Source: Rhizobium tropici CIAT 899 (GTDB lineage Bacteria > Pseudomonadota > Alphaproteobacteria > Rhizobiales > Rhizobiaceae). From it: DNA of 64,000 bases. The position numbers were made by a program, and so were the translations under genes. The DNA lies in NCBI RefSeq assembly GCF_000330885.1, contig NC_020061.1, positions 160,716 through 224,715 of the forward strand. Reading direction: 5' to 3'. Every line of letters starts with the position of its first letter. Position 1 is the stretch's first letter. The notes under the pieces were generated by a model. That model ran no database searches. It was given only the letters and a program-made list of their open reading frames with translations, and was not told where the DNA came from. Shown here in pieces: positions 17,788-26,763 of this stretch.

Positions 17788-19893
17788 TCAGTTGAAGGTT
17801 TTGGCGTGTCTGGCATTTTCCTTATGGGCGGCGAGGCGATCGACGAGTTGGTTCCATCGACTGCATTGCTTTTGCGGTAAATCGCTCTTCGGAAGCTCGT
17901 ACAGGTAATAGTGTCCGTTGTAGGCATGGCTGGTGACGAGGCCATGTTCAGCCCATCTGGCGAGGGTATGCTCATGGATATTGAGGTGTGCAGCCGCCTC
18001 CTTCTTTGTCAACATCCCACGATCCCGGAGCCGGTCATAGCGTGATCTCAGCTTGTATTCGCGAACAAGATAGGTGACGCGTTTGGTTGTGAAGCGGGCG
18101 TTGCGCTGGTCACGGCGCGTCACCGAGCCCGGACGGTATCCCTGATTGTTGAGAATGTCGGCGATCTCGGAAAAAATATGATCGTCGAGGAGTTTATCGA
18201 TCAGTTGGATGACGTCGGGGCTCGTCTTGACCTGCTGGCTGGGCGATTTTGGGCTGATGGTGACGAGTGTCTGGGTTTTGCCGCCTTTGAAGCGAATATG
18301 AGCCTTGGTTGTGCCTCTCTTCGGTAGTTTGAGGAGGGTGACATCCTCAATGATGTGGGCAAGCAAGCGCTTTCGTTCGCGGTTCGGGGTCTCTGAATTG
18401 GTCCAGAGCTTTTTGAAGTCCGCCGTCATTGTGACCAACCGCTCTTGGACGGCCTTATTGAGGATGAATTGATCGTGCTCCTGGGCGCGCTCGCGCTCTT
18501 CGCGGGCATTAGCCAAGATGCGGAGCTTCTCGTTCCATTCCCCTTCGAGCGTGTCGGCGACAAGGCGGTTATTGGGATCGACGAGCATGAAACGGCGCTG
18601 GGCGAGATCGGCCTCGGTTTGGGCGCGCTCGATTGCGCGACAGCGCAGCCGGTCCGCCTCTTCATGTCGCGCTTCGATTTCTTTGCGGACTTCAATTGCC
18701 AGTTCGACGGCTGCCGGCGTCATCTGATCCGCGATCAACATGCCGATGGCTTCGTCGACGGGAGGAGCAGCGATCGCCTGGCACACGTGTTCTCCGCGAT
18801 TGCTACGGGCGCGGTCACAAACGTACCAGGCTTCCTGTCGACCGCGTCGGGCAGCGTAGCGCATGTGAAAATGCCTGCCGCATTGCCCACACACGGCCCG
18901 TCCCTGCAGCAGCGCCGGTCCTTCCCGCGGAGGCGATGCGACACCGGCGTTCCATTTATGGCAGATGTTCGACTTTAGAATCCTCAGGTTCTCTTGGTGC
19001 TGCTCCCAGCTGATATAGCCGGGATGGGCATCTGGAATACACGCCGTCCAATCGTCGGTACCTTGTTCACGGACGAGCTTTTTGCCATCGATGGTTCGTC
19101 GATAGCGACGGCGACCATAGGCATAGGCTCCGGCGTAACGTGGATTATGCAGCACGCGCATCGCCGTCGAAGGCGTCAGTGGCCGAAAAACAGTCTGGCT
19201 ATCGTGCAGGCGGGAGGGAAAGAGAATACCTTCCTGACGAAAGGCCTTGACGGTCTGGGAGGCGGATCCGACGCGAGAGAACGTCTCAAAGAAATGAGCA
19301 ATCGTCTCTCTAATTTGCATGTCCGGATCGAGAGCCACATTGCCGGAATGGTCATAGACCAGTCCGGTTGGCAGGGGGCAACGGAACTCGCCGCGCCGTG
19401 CCTTGTTGAGAATACCGCCGCGCAGCCTTGCCTTGATCACATGCAGTTCGGCCTCACTCATTGTTCCCTTGAGGCCGAGCAGGAGGCGGTCGTTGAAACT
19501 TGCCGGGTCATAGACACCGTCCTCGTCGAGGATCAGGGTGTCAGCAAGGGCGCAGATCTCCAGTAGACGCTGCCAGTCGGCATTGTTGCGCGCCAGCCGG
19601 GAGACCTCCAGACCCATGACGATCCCGGCATGCCCCATGCCGACATCGCTGACCAGCCGCTGAAATCCCTCGCGCCAGACCGCCGATGCGCCGGATTCAC
19701 CCTGATCGTTATCGATGACGATAATTTGCTCCTCGCGCCAACCAAGTGCGATAGCGCGCCCGCGAAGCGCATATTGCCGCATGGCGCTCTCGGTATTGTC
19801 GATGACTTGCCGCATCGAAGATTGGCGGATGTAGAGGTAGGCGCTGCGTTCACGGTGATGGGACTGGACTTTGAGGTGTACATTCATGTTCAT
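17788..19893 (-). CDS. Large serine recombinase (element 1)
   Basis: 701 aa. The N-terminal resolvase domain contains YLYIRQSSMRQV with the catalytic serine and GLEVSRLARNNADW. A recombinase domain (PRYAGAYAYGRRRYRR) follows, then a zinc ribbon (CGQCGRHFHMRYA and YVCDRARSNRGEHVC), a coiled-coil region, and a C-terminal helix-turn-helix (KKEAAAHLNIHEHTLARWAE). Such enzymes excise or integrate DNA at specific sites. The ATG overlaps the stop of the small upstream gene in ATGA. Confidence 0.93.
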   Translation of the reverse strand: MNMNVHLKVQSHHRERSAYLYIRQSSMRQVIDNTESAMRQYALRGRAIALGWREEQIIVIDNDQGESGASAVWREGFQRLVSDVGMGHAGIVMGLEVSRLARNNADWQRLLEICALADTLILDEDGVYDPASFNDRLLLGLKGTMSEAELHVIKARLRGGILNKARRGEFRCPLPTGLVYDHSGNVALDPDMQIRETIAHFFETFSRVGSASQTVKAFRQEGILFPSRLHDSQTVFRPLTPSTAMRVLHNPRYAGAYAYGRRRYRRTIDGKKLVREQGTDDWTACIPDAHPGYISWEQHQENLRILKSNICHKWNAGVASPPREGPALLQGRAVCGQCGRHFHMRYAARRGRQEAWYVCDRARSNRGEHVCQAIAAPPVDEAIGMLIADQMTPAAVELAIEVRKEIEARHEEADRLRCRAIERAQTEADLAQRRFMLVDPNNRLVADTLEGEWNEKLRILANAREERERAQEHDQFILNKAVQERLVTMTADFKKLWTNSETPNRERKRLLAHIIEDVTLLKLPKRGTTKAHIRFKGGKTQTLVTISPKSPSQQVKTSPDVIQLIDKLLDDHIFSEIADILNNQGYRPGSVTRRDQRNARFTTKRVTYLVREYKLRSRYDRLRDRGMLTKKEAAAHLNIHEHTLARWAEHGLVTSHAYNGHYYLYELPKSDLPQKQCSRWNQLVDRLAAHKENARHAKTFN

Positions 19894-20126
19894 GGTGCTC
19901 TCCGTTGGTGGATGCTCATGGCGATGGTCGCCAGGACATGAACGACGGCGCTGAGGTCGTCGCGCGCCGGTCGGGTGGCCAATGACAGGTAAAACGGGTC
20001 TTGATCAGGGCTTGCCGCCGCAGGCAGTGCACGGGCCCATCCCCACATGCCGCGGCGCAGAAAAAGCATGAGGCCGCTACGGGCCTTGAGCGGCAGAACT
20101 TCGCCGAGAGCTGCACTGCGCAGCAT
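19890..20126 (-). CDS. Small protein of recombinase element 1, unknown function
   Basis: About 78 aa from ATG 20126 (MLRSAALGEVLPLKARSGL), or about 87 aa from a TTG at 20153. I do not recognise it. It sits between the HTH gene and the recombinase and overlaps the recombinase start, suggesting coupled translation and a role with the recombinase. Confidence 0.5.
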   Translation of the reverse strand: MLRSAALGEVLPLKARSGLMLFLRRGMWGWARALPAAASPDQDPFYLSLATRPARDDLSAVVHVLATIAMSIHQRRAP

Positions 20127-20179
20127 CTCGTACTGGTCCGCGATGGCCGGCAATGAACATGCCGGTCCCGTGGCAACGT

Positions 20180-20641
20180 CTAGCGGATCGTTTTTTTTAA
20201 CACCCGCTCGATCGTCCTGGGATGAAGCTCGATATCGAGTTCGTTGCGGACCATCTTGGCGAGCTCGCGTGCATGAACGGGTACGCCCGGAACCAGCCTT
20301 GCCTGCAGAAATGCCAGGACTTTGTCGTCGACCTTGTGGGGCCCGCGGGGACCCGGCTTTGCCGGCACCAGTCCAGCAATCCCACTCGTGTCGAAGTTTG
20401 CCTTGGCCTGGTAGTAGGTCGGTCTGGAAACACCATACTCGTCGGAAGCGTCCGTTACCGAGACGTTGTCGACGGAGACGCGTCGCAGCATCTCGTATTT
20501 GACCTGGACGGCGTCGCGCGGATCGAAGAACTCGCTGCCGCGGAACTTCGGGTCGCGCACCTTCTCGGAATTTGGATTGAAGGTGCCCTCGTCGATGAGG
20601 GCATCCATCTTTGATCGCTTGCCGCCGTACTTCGCAGGCAT
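20180..20641 (-). CDS. Helix-turn-helix protein of recombinase element 1
   Basis: 153 aa. Residues about 50-85 (MLRRVSVDNVSVTDASDEYG followed by SRPTYYQAKANF) form a helix-turn-helix like those of transposase-associated DNA-binding proteins. A second winged-helix-like region (HARELAKMVRNELDIELHP) lies near the C-terminus. It is the first gene of the element and may regulate it or assist recombination. Confidence 0.75.
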   Translation of the reverse strand: MPAKYGGKRSKMDALIDEGTFNPNSEKVRDPKFRGSEFFDPRDAVQVKYEMLRRVSVDNVSVTDASDEYGVSRPTYYQAKANFDTSGIAGLVPAKPGPRGPHKVDDKVLAFLQARLVPGVPVHARELAKMVRNELDIELHPRTIERVLKKTIR

Positions 20642-20760
20642 TGCGGGCTCCGGGTATGAGATCGAGCATTAATGTAATGCTAATTATACCGCACTTCTGA
20701 TTTGTATCAAGGACATTCTCTGAGCAAATTAGGGAAATATGCCATACAGCGAGTCCTCTT

Positions 20761-20793
20761 GCGGCATAATCTCGTTTACATTAGCGGCATAAT
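20761..20793. repeat. Direct repeat GCGGCATAAT
   Basis: GCGGCATAAT occurs at 20761-20770 and again at 20784-20793. AAGGACA at 20710-20716 is matched in inverse orientation by TGTCCTT at 20795-20801. The segment belongs neither to IS66 nor clearly to element 1 and may be the remnant of a recombination site. Confidence 0.45.
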
Positions 20794-20934
20794 TGTCCTT
20801 ACACTCCGCTCGCCACCGCGCTGCCAACCTGTCACAAAGGTGTTCCACCATGTTGGCCAATTCCATCAAGTTCGAAACCAGCAAGAGCGCCCGCCCGTTG
20901 CTCGCGGCAACTTCCGGATCAACGCTCACAAGAT

Positions 20935-21648
20935 TGGTCGACTACATGGCAAAACGGCTGCTGTTTGAAAGCACGCGGCTCTATGTCGACGAGACCACGG
21001 CTCCGGTGTTGGATCCGGGGCGAGGCAAGACGAAGACCGGTTATCTCTGGGCCGTGTTGCGTGACGACCGCGGCTGGAACGGTTCTGCGCCGCCGGGCGT
21101 GGTGTTCCATTATCGGCCCGGGCGTAAAGGCGAATATGCCGCTGAAATCCTCGACGGGTTCAACGGGACAATCCAGGTGGATGCCTACGGTGGTTACTCT
21201 CACCTCGCCACGTCGGACCGGATGGGCGGTGATCCCTTGAAGCTGGCTTTCTGTTGGGCGCACGGGCGCAGAAAGCTGATCAAGGCCGCGCCAAAGAGTG
21301 GATCGCCCATCGTCGACGAGGCGCTGGTGCGGATCGCCGCGCTCTACAAGATCGAAGGCAGTATCCGGGGCTCAGATCCCGAACATCGCCGGGCAGTTCG
21401 ACAGGACCTGTCCCTCCCGCTGGTGGACGAATTCTTCACCTGGCTCGCAGCGCAAGCCAGCGCGTCTCACGCAAGTCCGACCTCGGAAAAGCCCTGGCCT
21501 ATATGCTGACGCGGCAGGACGGATTCCGGCTGTTTCTGGACGACGGCCACGTCGATATCGACTCCAACCTGGTGGAAAACGCGATCCGCCGACCAGCCAT
21601 GAATCGCCGCAATGCGCTCTTTGCCGGTAGCGACGTTGGCGCGACATA
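20935..21648 (+). pseudogene. IS66 transposase TnpC, middle part, frameshifted
   Basis: LYVDETTAPVLDPGRGKTKT, QVDAYGGYSHLA, FCWAHGRRKL and VDEFFTWLAAQAS are the IS66 transposase core. The frame shifts at about 21455 and continues as RVSRKSDLGKALAYM and DSNLVENAIRRP up to NALFAGSD, where recombinase element 2 begins. The N-terminal half is absent. Confidence 0.88.
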
Positions 21649-21668
21649 CTGCTCATCTGACGATGTCC

Positions 21669-23624
21669 TTAAAATAAAAGGGGATTTTGAACCGGATCCT
21701 GAGATATCGGACGTCTTGATCGCCTGGCATCTGCTTCGCGGCGAACAGTGTCGTCTTGAAGGTCGGAAAGTTGAATGATCCAAGGCGCTCCAGCACATAG
21801 CTGTCGAGCGGGAAGGACGCCGCTGCTTACCATCCGATAAGCCGTAGCTCGACTTACCTTCAGAATGTCGGCGGTCTCGTCGAGGGTTCTCTCGCCGCGT
21901 TCAGCCCGTTCGCCTTCCCGATAGACGGGGATGCCGTGGATGTTGCGAAGACTGCAGACGTGGCTTCGTGTCCAGCTGGCGCCATGTCCAGTCCGCTTGC
22001 CGGAGCGGTTCAGGATCGCTGCGATTGACAAATCAGGTAACTGCCTTGCCAAGGCGCGCACGAGATCGACAACAATTTCCGTGATTAGTAGCCGAATGAT
22101 CTTTTTGCGCGTCTCAATGGATACGCTGGGGCTGTCCCATGCCTGCCCCAGGTCCCTGCCGAGCTTCATCAGTCTTGCACGGTCATCTGCCGATAGCGCG
22201 GGCATGTCGCGGTCGGTCGAGAGCGTCTCAAGCTCGATCTCCAGGTCACGCAATTGGATCAGTTTCTCATTCCAGCGTCTTTCCAACTCGCCCGCGACCA
22301 ACCGATTGTCGGGATCGACAGCGTCATACTGGCGCCGCGCTCGAGCAGCCTCATATTGTGCTTGCTTGATTGAGTTCTCGAGTTGCTGACGCTTATCGCT
22401 ATGACGCTGCGTGTGCGCCTCCATTGCCTGCAACGCCGCCTCGATCCCGAGGGGTTGCAGTCGTTCGAGAACTTCCTGCGCGACGGCCCGATCGACGCGC
22501 ATGCCACCGAACCCGATGCAGTTTGCAGCCGCCATGTCGCCGAATGTGCCGCGACAAACGTATCGCTGCGTGTTGCCGCCTTTCCCAGAATATTGAATAT
22601 GCAGTCGACGACCGCAGCGACCGCAACGAAATAGTCCAGGCAACAAAGCTTCGCCACGCCTTATCGAACCCCGCCCTATGTAGCTTTTTCCATTCGCATT
22701 CTCGGCGATCAGATGCTGATTCCTTTCAAACTCGGCCCAGCTAATATAGCCTTCATGATGGTCGTGGATCAAAACTTCCCAGTCCTTCGAATTACGCCGC
22801 AACGTATCACGGATGACCCGTTTGCGCCCATCCTTGATCATCACCCGTGTCCCACGCCGGCCGTAGGCGTACGAGCCAGCGTAGACGGGGTTTGTCAGTA
22901 TGTGATGAAGGGTATGATAAACCGGAGCTTTCCACTCGATCGGCGGTTTGCCGCGCCCTTGATTGACAGACGGAACCAAGACATTCTCTTGCCTGAACCA
23001 GAGCAACACCTGGCGGACGGTCTGCAGTTCGGCGAATTTACGAAAGACGAGCAGAATGCTCTCCTGAACGCGCCGATCAGGATCTTTCTCGACACGGGCA
23101 TCATCCGTCTTCACATATCCGACGGCAACAGTCAGATGAAGTTCGCCGCGCCGCGCTTTTTGGCGCATGGCCTCGACGGATCGTTGCCGAAACACGGATA
23201 ACTCCATCTCGCTCATCGTACCCTTCATGCCAAGAAGGAGACGATCGTTAGGCGAGCGCGGATCGTAAATAGCCTCTTCGTCAACGATCAGAGTGCCGAC
23301 CAGACCACAAAATTCCAGCAACGTATGCCAATCACGGCCATTGCGCGCCAGACGTGAGGCCTCAAGCGATACGACTGCTCCCACCCGACCTTCACATATC
23401 GCCGCCAACAGCTTCTCGAATCCTGGGCGGGCGATGCCACCTCCGGATCGTCCAAGGTCATCGTCGACGATCTCGACGGTCTCCCAACCCAACTGTCGAG
23501 CACGCTCGACTAAGCCGTACTGCCGTCGTTGGCTTTCCAGGTTATTGGCAACCTGGTAGGCTGTCGACTGCCGGACGTAGACGAAGGCGCTAAGGCTAAG
23601 ATGGTCGGCGGTAATCTTACTCAT
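21669..23624 (-). CDS. Large serine recombinase (element 2)
   Basis: 651 aa. AFVYVRQSTAYQVANNLESQ holds the catalytic serine, and DLGRSGGG and SLEASRLARNGRDW complete the resolvase domain. PVYAGSYAYGRRGTR marks the recombinase domain, CGRCGRRLHIQYSG and YVCRG the zinc ribbon, and DETADILKVSRATAYRMVSS the C-terminal helix-turn-helix. It is clearly different from the recombinase of element 1 though of the same general architecture. Its ATG lies inside the last codons of the 58-aa gene upstream. Confidence 0.93.
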   Translation of the reverse strand: MSKITADHLSLSAFVYVRQSTAYQVANNLESQRRQYGLVERARQLGWETVEIVDDDLGRSGGGIARPGFEKLLAAICEGRVGAVVSLEASRLARNGRDWHTLLEFCGLVGTLIVDEEAIYDPRSPNDRLLLGMKGTMSEMELSVFRQRSVEAMRQKARRGELHLTVAVGYVKTDDARVEKDPDRRVQESILLVFRKFAELQTVRQVLLWFRQENVLVPSVNQGRGKPPIEWKAPVYHTLHHILTNPVYAGSYAYGRRGTRVMIKDGRKRVIRDTLRRNSKDWEVLIHDHHEGYISWAEFERNQHLIAENANGKSYIGRGSIRRGEALLPGLFRCGRCGRRLHIQYSGKGGNTQRYVCRGTFGDMAAANCIGFGGMRVDRAVAQEVLERLQPLGIEAALQAMEAHTQRHSDKRQQLENSIKQAQYEAARARRQYDAVDPDNRLVAGELERRWNEKLIQLRDLEIELETLSTDRDMPALSADDRARLMKLGRDLGQAWDSPSVSIETRKKIIRLLITEIVVDLVRALARQLPDLSIAAILNRSGKRTGHGASWTRSHVCSLRNIHGIPVYREGERAERGERTLDETADILKVSRATAYRMVSSGVLPARQLCAGAPWIIQLSDLQDDTVRREADARRSRRPISQDPVQNPLLF

Positions 23625-23793
23625 TGCCCGCCTCCTTTCCGCCGTCGGCGAACCGCTTGCCGGCCAGCTTTGCCGCCGCTTCCGTCAACAGTAATTGAAG
23701 GAGTGTTAAGGCTTCCCGGCGCTGGGTGTCGCTCAGGTCTACCGGCCGGGCTGTCACGAACAGATCCAATTGCATGCGAAATTGCTTTCTCAT
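23617..23793 (-). CDS. Small protein of recombinase element 2 (58 aa)
   Basis: MRKQFRMQLDLFVTARPVDL to KEAGNE, ending eight bases inside the recombinase gene. The composition (amphipathic, many Leu/Arg/Glu) looks like a real small protein. Function unknown; its position between the DUF5372 gene and the recombinase suggests that it belongs to the element. Confidence 0.6.
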   Translation of the reverse strand: MRKQFRMQLDLFVTARPVDLSDTQRREALTLLQLLLTEAAAKLAGKRFADGGKEAGNE

Positions 23794-24073
23794 GGCTTAT
23801 CCCTTCGGCTTCTTGAACCGAGCGAAAAGGTACGTGAGAATCAATGAATGCGCGCAGTTCAATAAGCTTGGCTGCCGAAAGGCGCGGCTCGGCTACAATC
23901 TCGATCGAACTTGCCGCAGGATCAAACATCCATGCGGGGATTTGAAATGAGCCACCATGGGCTTGTCGAATCAGCAGATAATGAACACCTTCGTGCTCAT
24001 GGCTGCCGGTTACCAATACGGTTTGGTCAACCAGTGGATGGAAGGGATAAGTGACCGTGGACTCGAATGCCAG
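23621..24073 (-). CDS. DUF5372-like protein of recombinase element 2
   Basis: The frame contains TVTYPFHPLVDQTVLVTGSH and HYLLIRQAHGGSFQIPAWM, which I recognise as the DUF5372 pattern found next to recombinases of this kind. No ATG lies upstream of the conserved part; the frame is open from about 24073 and a TTG at 24016 falls inside the domain. The start is therefore unresolved and the 5' end may have been altered by insertion. The 3' part overlaps the small gene in another frame. Confidence 0.5.
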   Translation of the reverse strand: MAFESTVTYPFHPLVDQTVLVTGSHEHEGVHYLLIRQAHGGSFQIPAWMFDPAASSIEIVAEPRLSAAKLIELRAFIDSHVPFRSVQEAEGISHEKAISHAIGSVRDSPAGRPERHPAPGSLNTPSITVDGSGGKAGRQAVRRRRKGGGQ

Positions 24074-24085
24074 AAACCCGGCATT

Positions 24086-24282
24086 ATGAACCCGGCTTCG
24101 AGGGAGGGGGCCGCAACTGGGCCCGGTTTGCCAGCCTGATCGGCACTTGTAAAATGAACAGCGTTGAACCCTACGCCTATCTGTGCGATCTCTTCGTCAG
24201 CCTCGCAAACGGCCACCTAGCAAAAGACATCGATGCCCTCATGCCCTGGGCCTACGCCGCCCGCATCAAGGCCTCACAATGA
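24086..24282 (+). pseudogene. IS66 transposase TnpC, C-terminal part
   Basis: GGGRNWARFASLIGTCKMNS to DALMPWAYAARIKASQ is the last 60 residues of TnpC and continues the part interrupted at 21648. Joining the two gives a continuous TnpC core. Confidence 0.85.
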
Positions 24283-24337
24283 GCTCGTCAGGTACTCTTC
24301 GGTGAGCTCATTTGACGGGCCGTAGATCAACCTCAGA

Positions 24338-25438
24338 TCACTGCAACTGAAAAATCGATGGGGCGTGGACGCCGCATACGTTTTGAACGTAGCCTTCGCC
24401 GCAACGACCGATGGCCGACGCGCCGAAGCCGATCACAGTTGGGCGTGTTTCGGCCGAGTAACCAAGCAAATTGCGCCGCAGACGACCAGTTCTCTCCGCT
24501 AATGCAAGCTCATCATCCGGCAGCGCGAAATGGTCGAGCCCGATTTGCAGATAGCCGGCAGCGGCTAACGTTTCGGCCATGACCGAGGCCTGCTCAGCGC
24601 GCCCGGCTATATCGGGCAATGCTGCCCGGTCAATCAGGAGCTGATTTTTTCTATAGGATAGATCGTGCGAATAACCGAAGACCGCGAGACGGTCGGGACG
24701 CATCTCAATAGCTAACTTCGCGCTCTGGCGACAGGACTGGACTGTTTGATAGGGCAATCCAAACATCAGGTCGAAATTGATGCGCCCTATTCCATGCAGG
24801 CGAAGGTTCTGGACGGCAGTCATCACCTGCGCCTCGCTCTGAACCCGGTTGATCGCCTTTTGTACGATGGGATCAAAGCTCTGCACACCAACGCTTGCGC
24901 GGTTCACACCGGCTTTCTCCAAGGCTTCGGCCATATCGGTGGTGAAGGTGCGCGGGTCGACCTCGATAGCGATGTTAGCCGCTTTCTCGAACGCGAAGTG
25001 GCCGCGCAAAAGTTCCATTAGCGACAGGAAGTCTGCTGGCGGCATGATGGTCGGGGATCCGCCCCCGAAGTGCACGTCGCTCACGCCAAGTGCCTTCGGC
25101 GCTTGCTCGGCGACCAAGCGGATCTCCTCACGGAGCATTGCTAGATAGTGGATGATCAAATTATCCAGACGAGTGATGCTCGTTGGAAAACCACAATACC
25201 AGCACATCGAGCGGCAAAATGGAATGTGCAGATAGAGCGAAACAGCGTCATCGGTTGGCAGGCTCCGCAGCCATTCCTCATACGTATGGGCGCCGATTGC
25301 AGAGGAAAACTCCTGTATCGTTGGATAGATGGTATACCAAGGTAAATGCGCCTCGCTATGTTTTTTCGAGATGAAAGTTGATGATGAGGCGCGCAATGAC
25401 TTTCGTCTCCAGTCCGGCTTATCATGTCCAGATTTCAC
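24338..25438 (-). pseudogene. hemN: HemN, anaerobic coproporphyrinogen III dehydrogenase, C-terminally truncated
   Basis: HemN oxidatively decarboxylates coproporphyrinogen III without oxygen. HIPFCRSMCWYCGFP has the radical SAM cysteines, FGGGSPT and SVGVQSFDP follow, and the sequence is close to the intact hemN at 57862-59214. Similarity ends at EGYVQNV; the last 10-15 residues are unrelated and about 85 C-terminal residues are missing. The truncation point lies about 60 bases from the IS66 remains. The radical SAM core is complete, but the missing C-terminal domain is normally needed for substrate binding. Confidence 0.85.
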
Positions 25439-26310
25439 GCGTCGTCTTCCTTTCGATCAGATGGGATTCTGCGCTCGAGGGGTGCTTTTTCGCCGCCAGG
25501 CATCATGGCTTCCCGTCTTCCAATGCCGGTCGCCCGTTCCCGCCGCCCTTAAATCGCAAACGCAAAGGTCATTCCAGTCGAGTGAACGATCCAGGACTTG
25601 CGTATCATCGACGTCGCTGAAATGAGCTGTCCTTAGTTCGAATGCCGAAAGACGTTTGTGCTTAAATTCGGATTGTGACGATGACCCAACGCCTTGAAGC
25701 CAAATGCAACGTTGTCCTTTCGACAATGTCCGACATAGGACAAGCGCGCCGCCCAATCATCTCGATGTTTTGAATCCCATTTGTCGCTTGGCATGATGGA
25801 TGCGTAGCTCCACAATGCACTGCGTCAAGGAGGAGGAGCCGTCCCGCGATCGGCCTCTCCGAGGAGGCGGGCACCGTTGCTGAGAGTGGGCTCTGGTCGA
25901 ACGCTTTGAATTTGTACTCTGATTGATCGCTGCGCCGGCTAAGGGCGGAGAATCTGTTCGGCCCCTGGCGCCGGTTGACAGAAACGGCCTCAAAAGGTGA
26001 CGGGCCGCGGCAGCCTCTTCCTCGCCGGCAATTTCGACCAGTGCTTTTGCAAGAACGACGGAGACGACGTGTCGACGAGGCCGCCGGAAGCCGCTTTTTC
26101 AAAGATGACGCCGGCATAGACCTTCATGCCATGACCCTTTCGGCGGTTTCAAGCTCACGTTATGGCCCGTCATACGATCCAGCGATTTTCGTTGGGAAGA
26201 AAGAACAGTGAGGCAAGTGTTGCTGGCGAAAGTTCTGGCTTGGAGTGATGAGCTGGAGTTCACCGCAAGCGTGTGCTGGCATATCGCCAGCACGCGTGCT
26301 CGAGCCATCC
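25439..26310. other. Gap with no supported gene
   Basis: Short frames exist on both strands but none shows a recognisable domain or a good ribosome site. One 45-aa minus-strand frame at 25990-26127 (MKVYAGVIFEKAASGG) looks protein-like but is unsupported. No FixK-type box is seen before the truncated hemN. Confidence 0.4.
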
Positions 26311-26763
26311 CTATGTCTCAGGCATCGATGAGGAGTGATGGGCTGTAATCATCCATTTTCCGTCCATGAATTCATAGGTGTAGGTGTAACGTGCGGGAAT
26401 TTTGGTGCCATCGGCGAATGAAAAAGTATAAATGCCGCTGTCCGTTGCCATGTTACATCCGATCCTGATCACGCGCAGATCGATCGATCCTTTCGGCCGC
26501 TTTTTGAGAAAGTGCTCGAAATAAGCGGCTCGCTGCTCGTGTGTCAGGCGCGGTGTGTTCGACAGCGTCGGCAGCAGGATCGCATTTTCCGCATAATTCG
26601 CGGCAACTTTTTCGGAGTCGAGTGTTCTGAGCGACGCATTCCAGCGATCGAACAATTCTGCTACCTGCTGCTCGGTGATCGGAGCGCAGTTTACAGTGCC
26701 AGCGACGGCTTGCTGCAAAGATAAAGTGGAAAGTACCGCCGCGGCGGCAAGTGTAAGACGCAT
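26311..26763 (-). CDS. Secreted SnoaL/DUF4440-like protein
   Basis: The 150-aa protein has a signal peptide (MRLTLAAAAVLSTLSLQQAVAG is the start region, cut after about residue 21) and then a single alpha+beta fold: VAELFDRWNASLRTLDSEKV, YAENAILLPTLS, and the C-terminal YTYTYEFMDGKWMITAHHSS. This is the pattern of SnoaL-like/CaMKII-association-like domains. A periplasmic location is predicted. Function is unknown, and it stands alone between two long gaps. Confidence 0.72.
   Translation of the reverse strand: MRLTLAAAAVLSTLSLQQAVAGTVNCAPITEQQVAELFDRWNASLRTLDSEKVAANYAENAILLPTLSNTPRLTHEQRAAYFEHFLKKRPKGSIDLRVIRIGCNMATDSGIYTFSFADGTKIPARYTYTYEFMDGKWMITAHHSSSMPET

Larger units (their letters stand above)
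17752..20700 (-). mobile_element. Serine-recombinase element 1 (three overlapping genes)
   Basis: A cassette of HTH protein, small protein and large serine recombinase, all on the minus strand, has interrupted IS66 tnpB. The left boundary is where TnpB similarity stops; the right boundary is approximate. It differs in all three genes from element 2 at 21649-24085. Confidence 0.6.
21649..24085 (-). mobile_element. Serine-recombinase element 2 (DUF5372 protein, small protein, recombinase)
   Basis: TnpC codons stop after NALFAGSD near 21640 and resume with GGGRNWARFASLIGT near 24100, so about 2.4 kb was inserted at one point. The three genes within are on the minus strand and overlap. The exact core dinucleotide at the junctions cannot be assigned by eye. 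Confidence 0.72.
17019..24290 (+). mobile_element. IS66-family element, broken and carrying two nested recombinase elements
   Basis: The left end starts GTAAGCGCCGTCTCCGCC, typical of IS66 termini. The order tnpA, partial tnpB, (recombinase element 1), partial tnpC, (recombinase element 2), tnpC end is on the plus strand. The 3' part of tnpB and roughly the first half of tnpC are missing, so a deletion accompanied or followed element 1. I find no matching right inverted repeat after the tnpC stop at 24282, and the neighbouring hemN is also truncated, so the right end was probably lost too. Confidence 0.75.
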
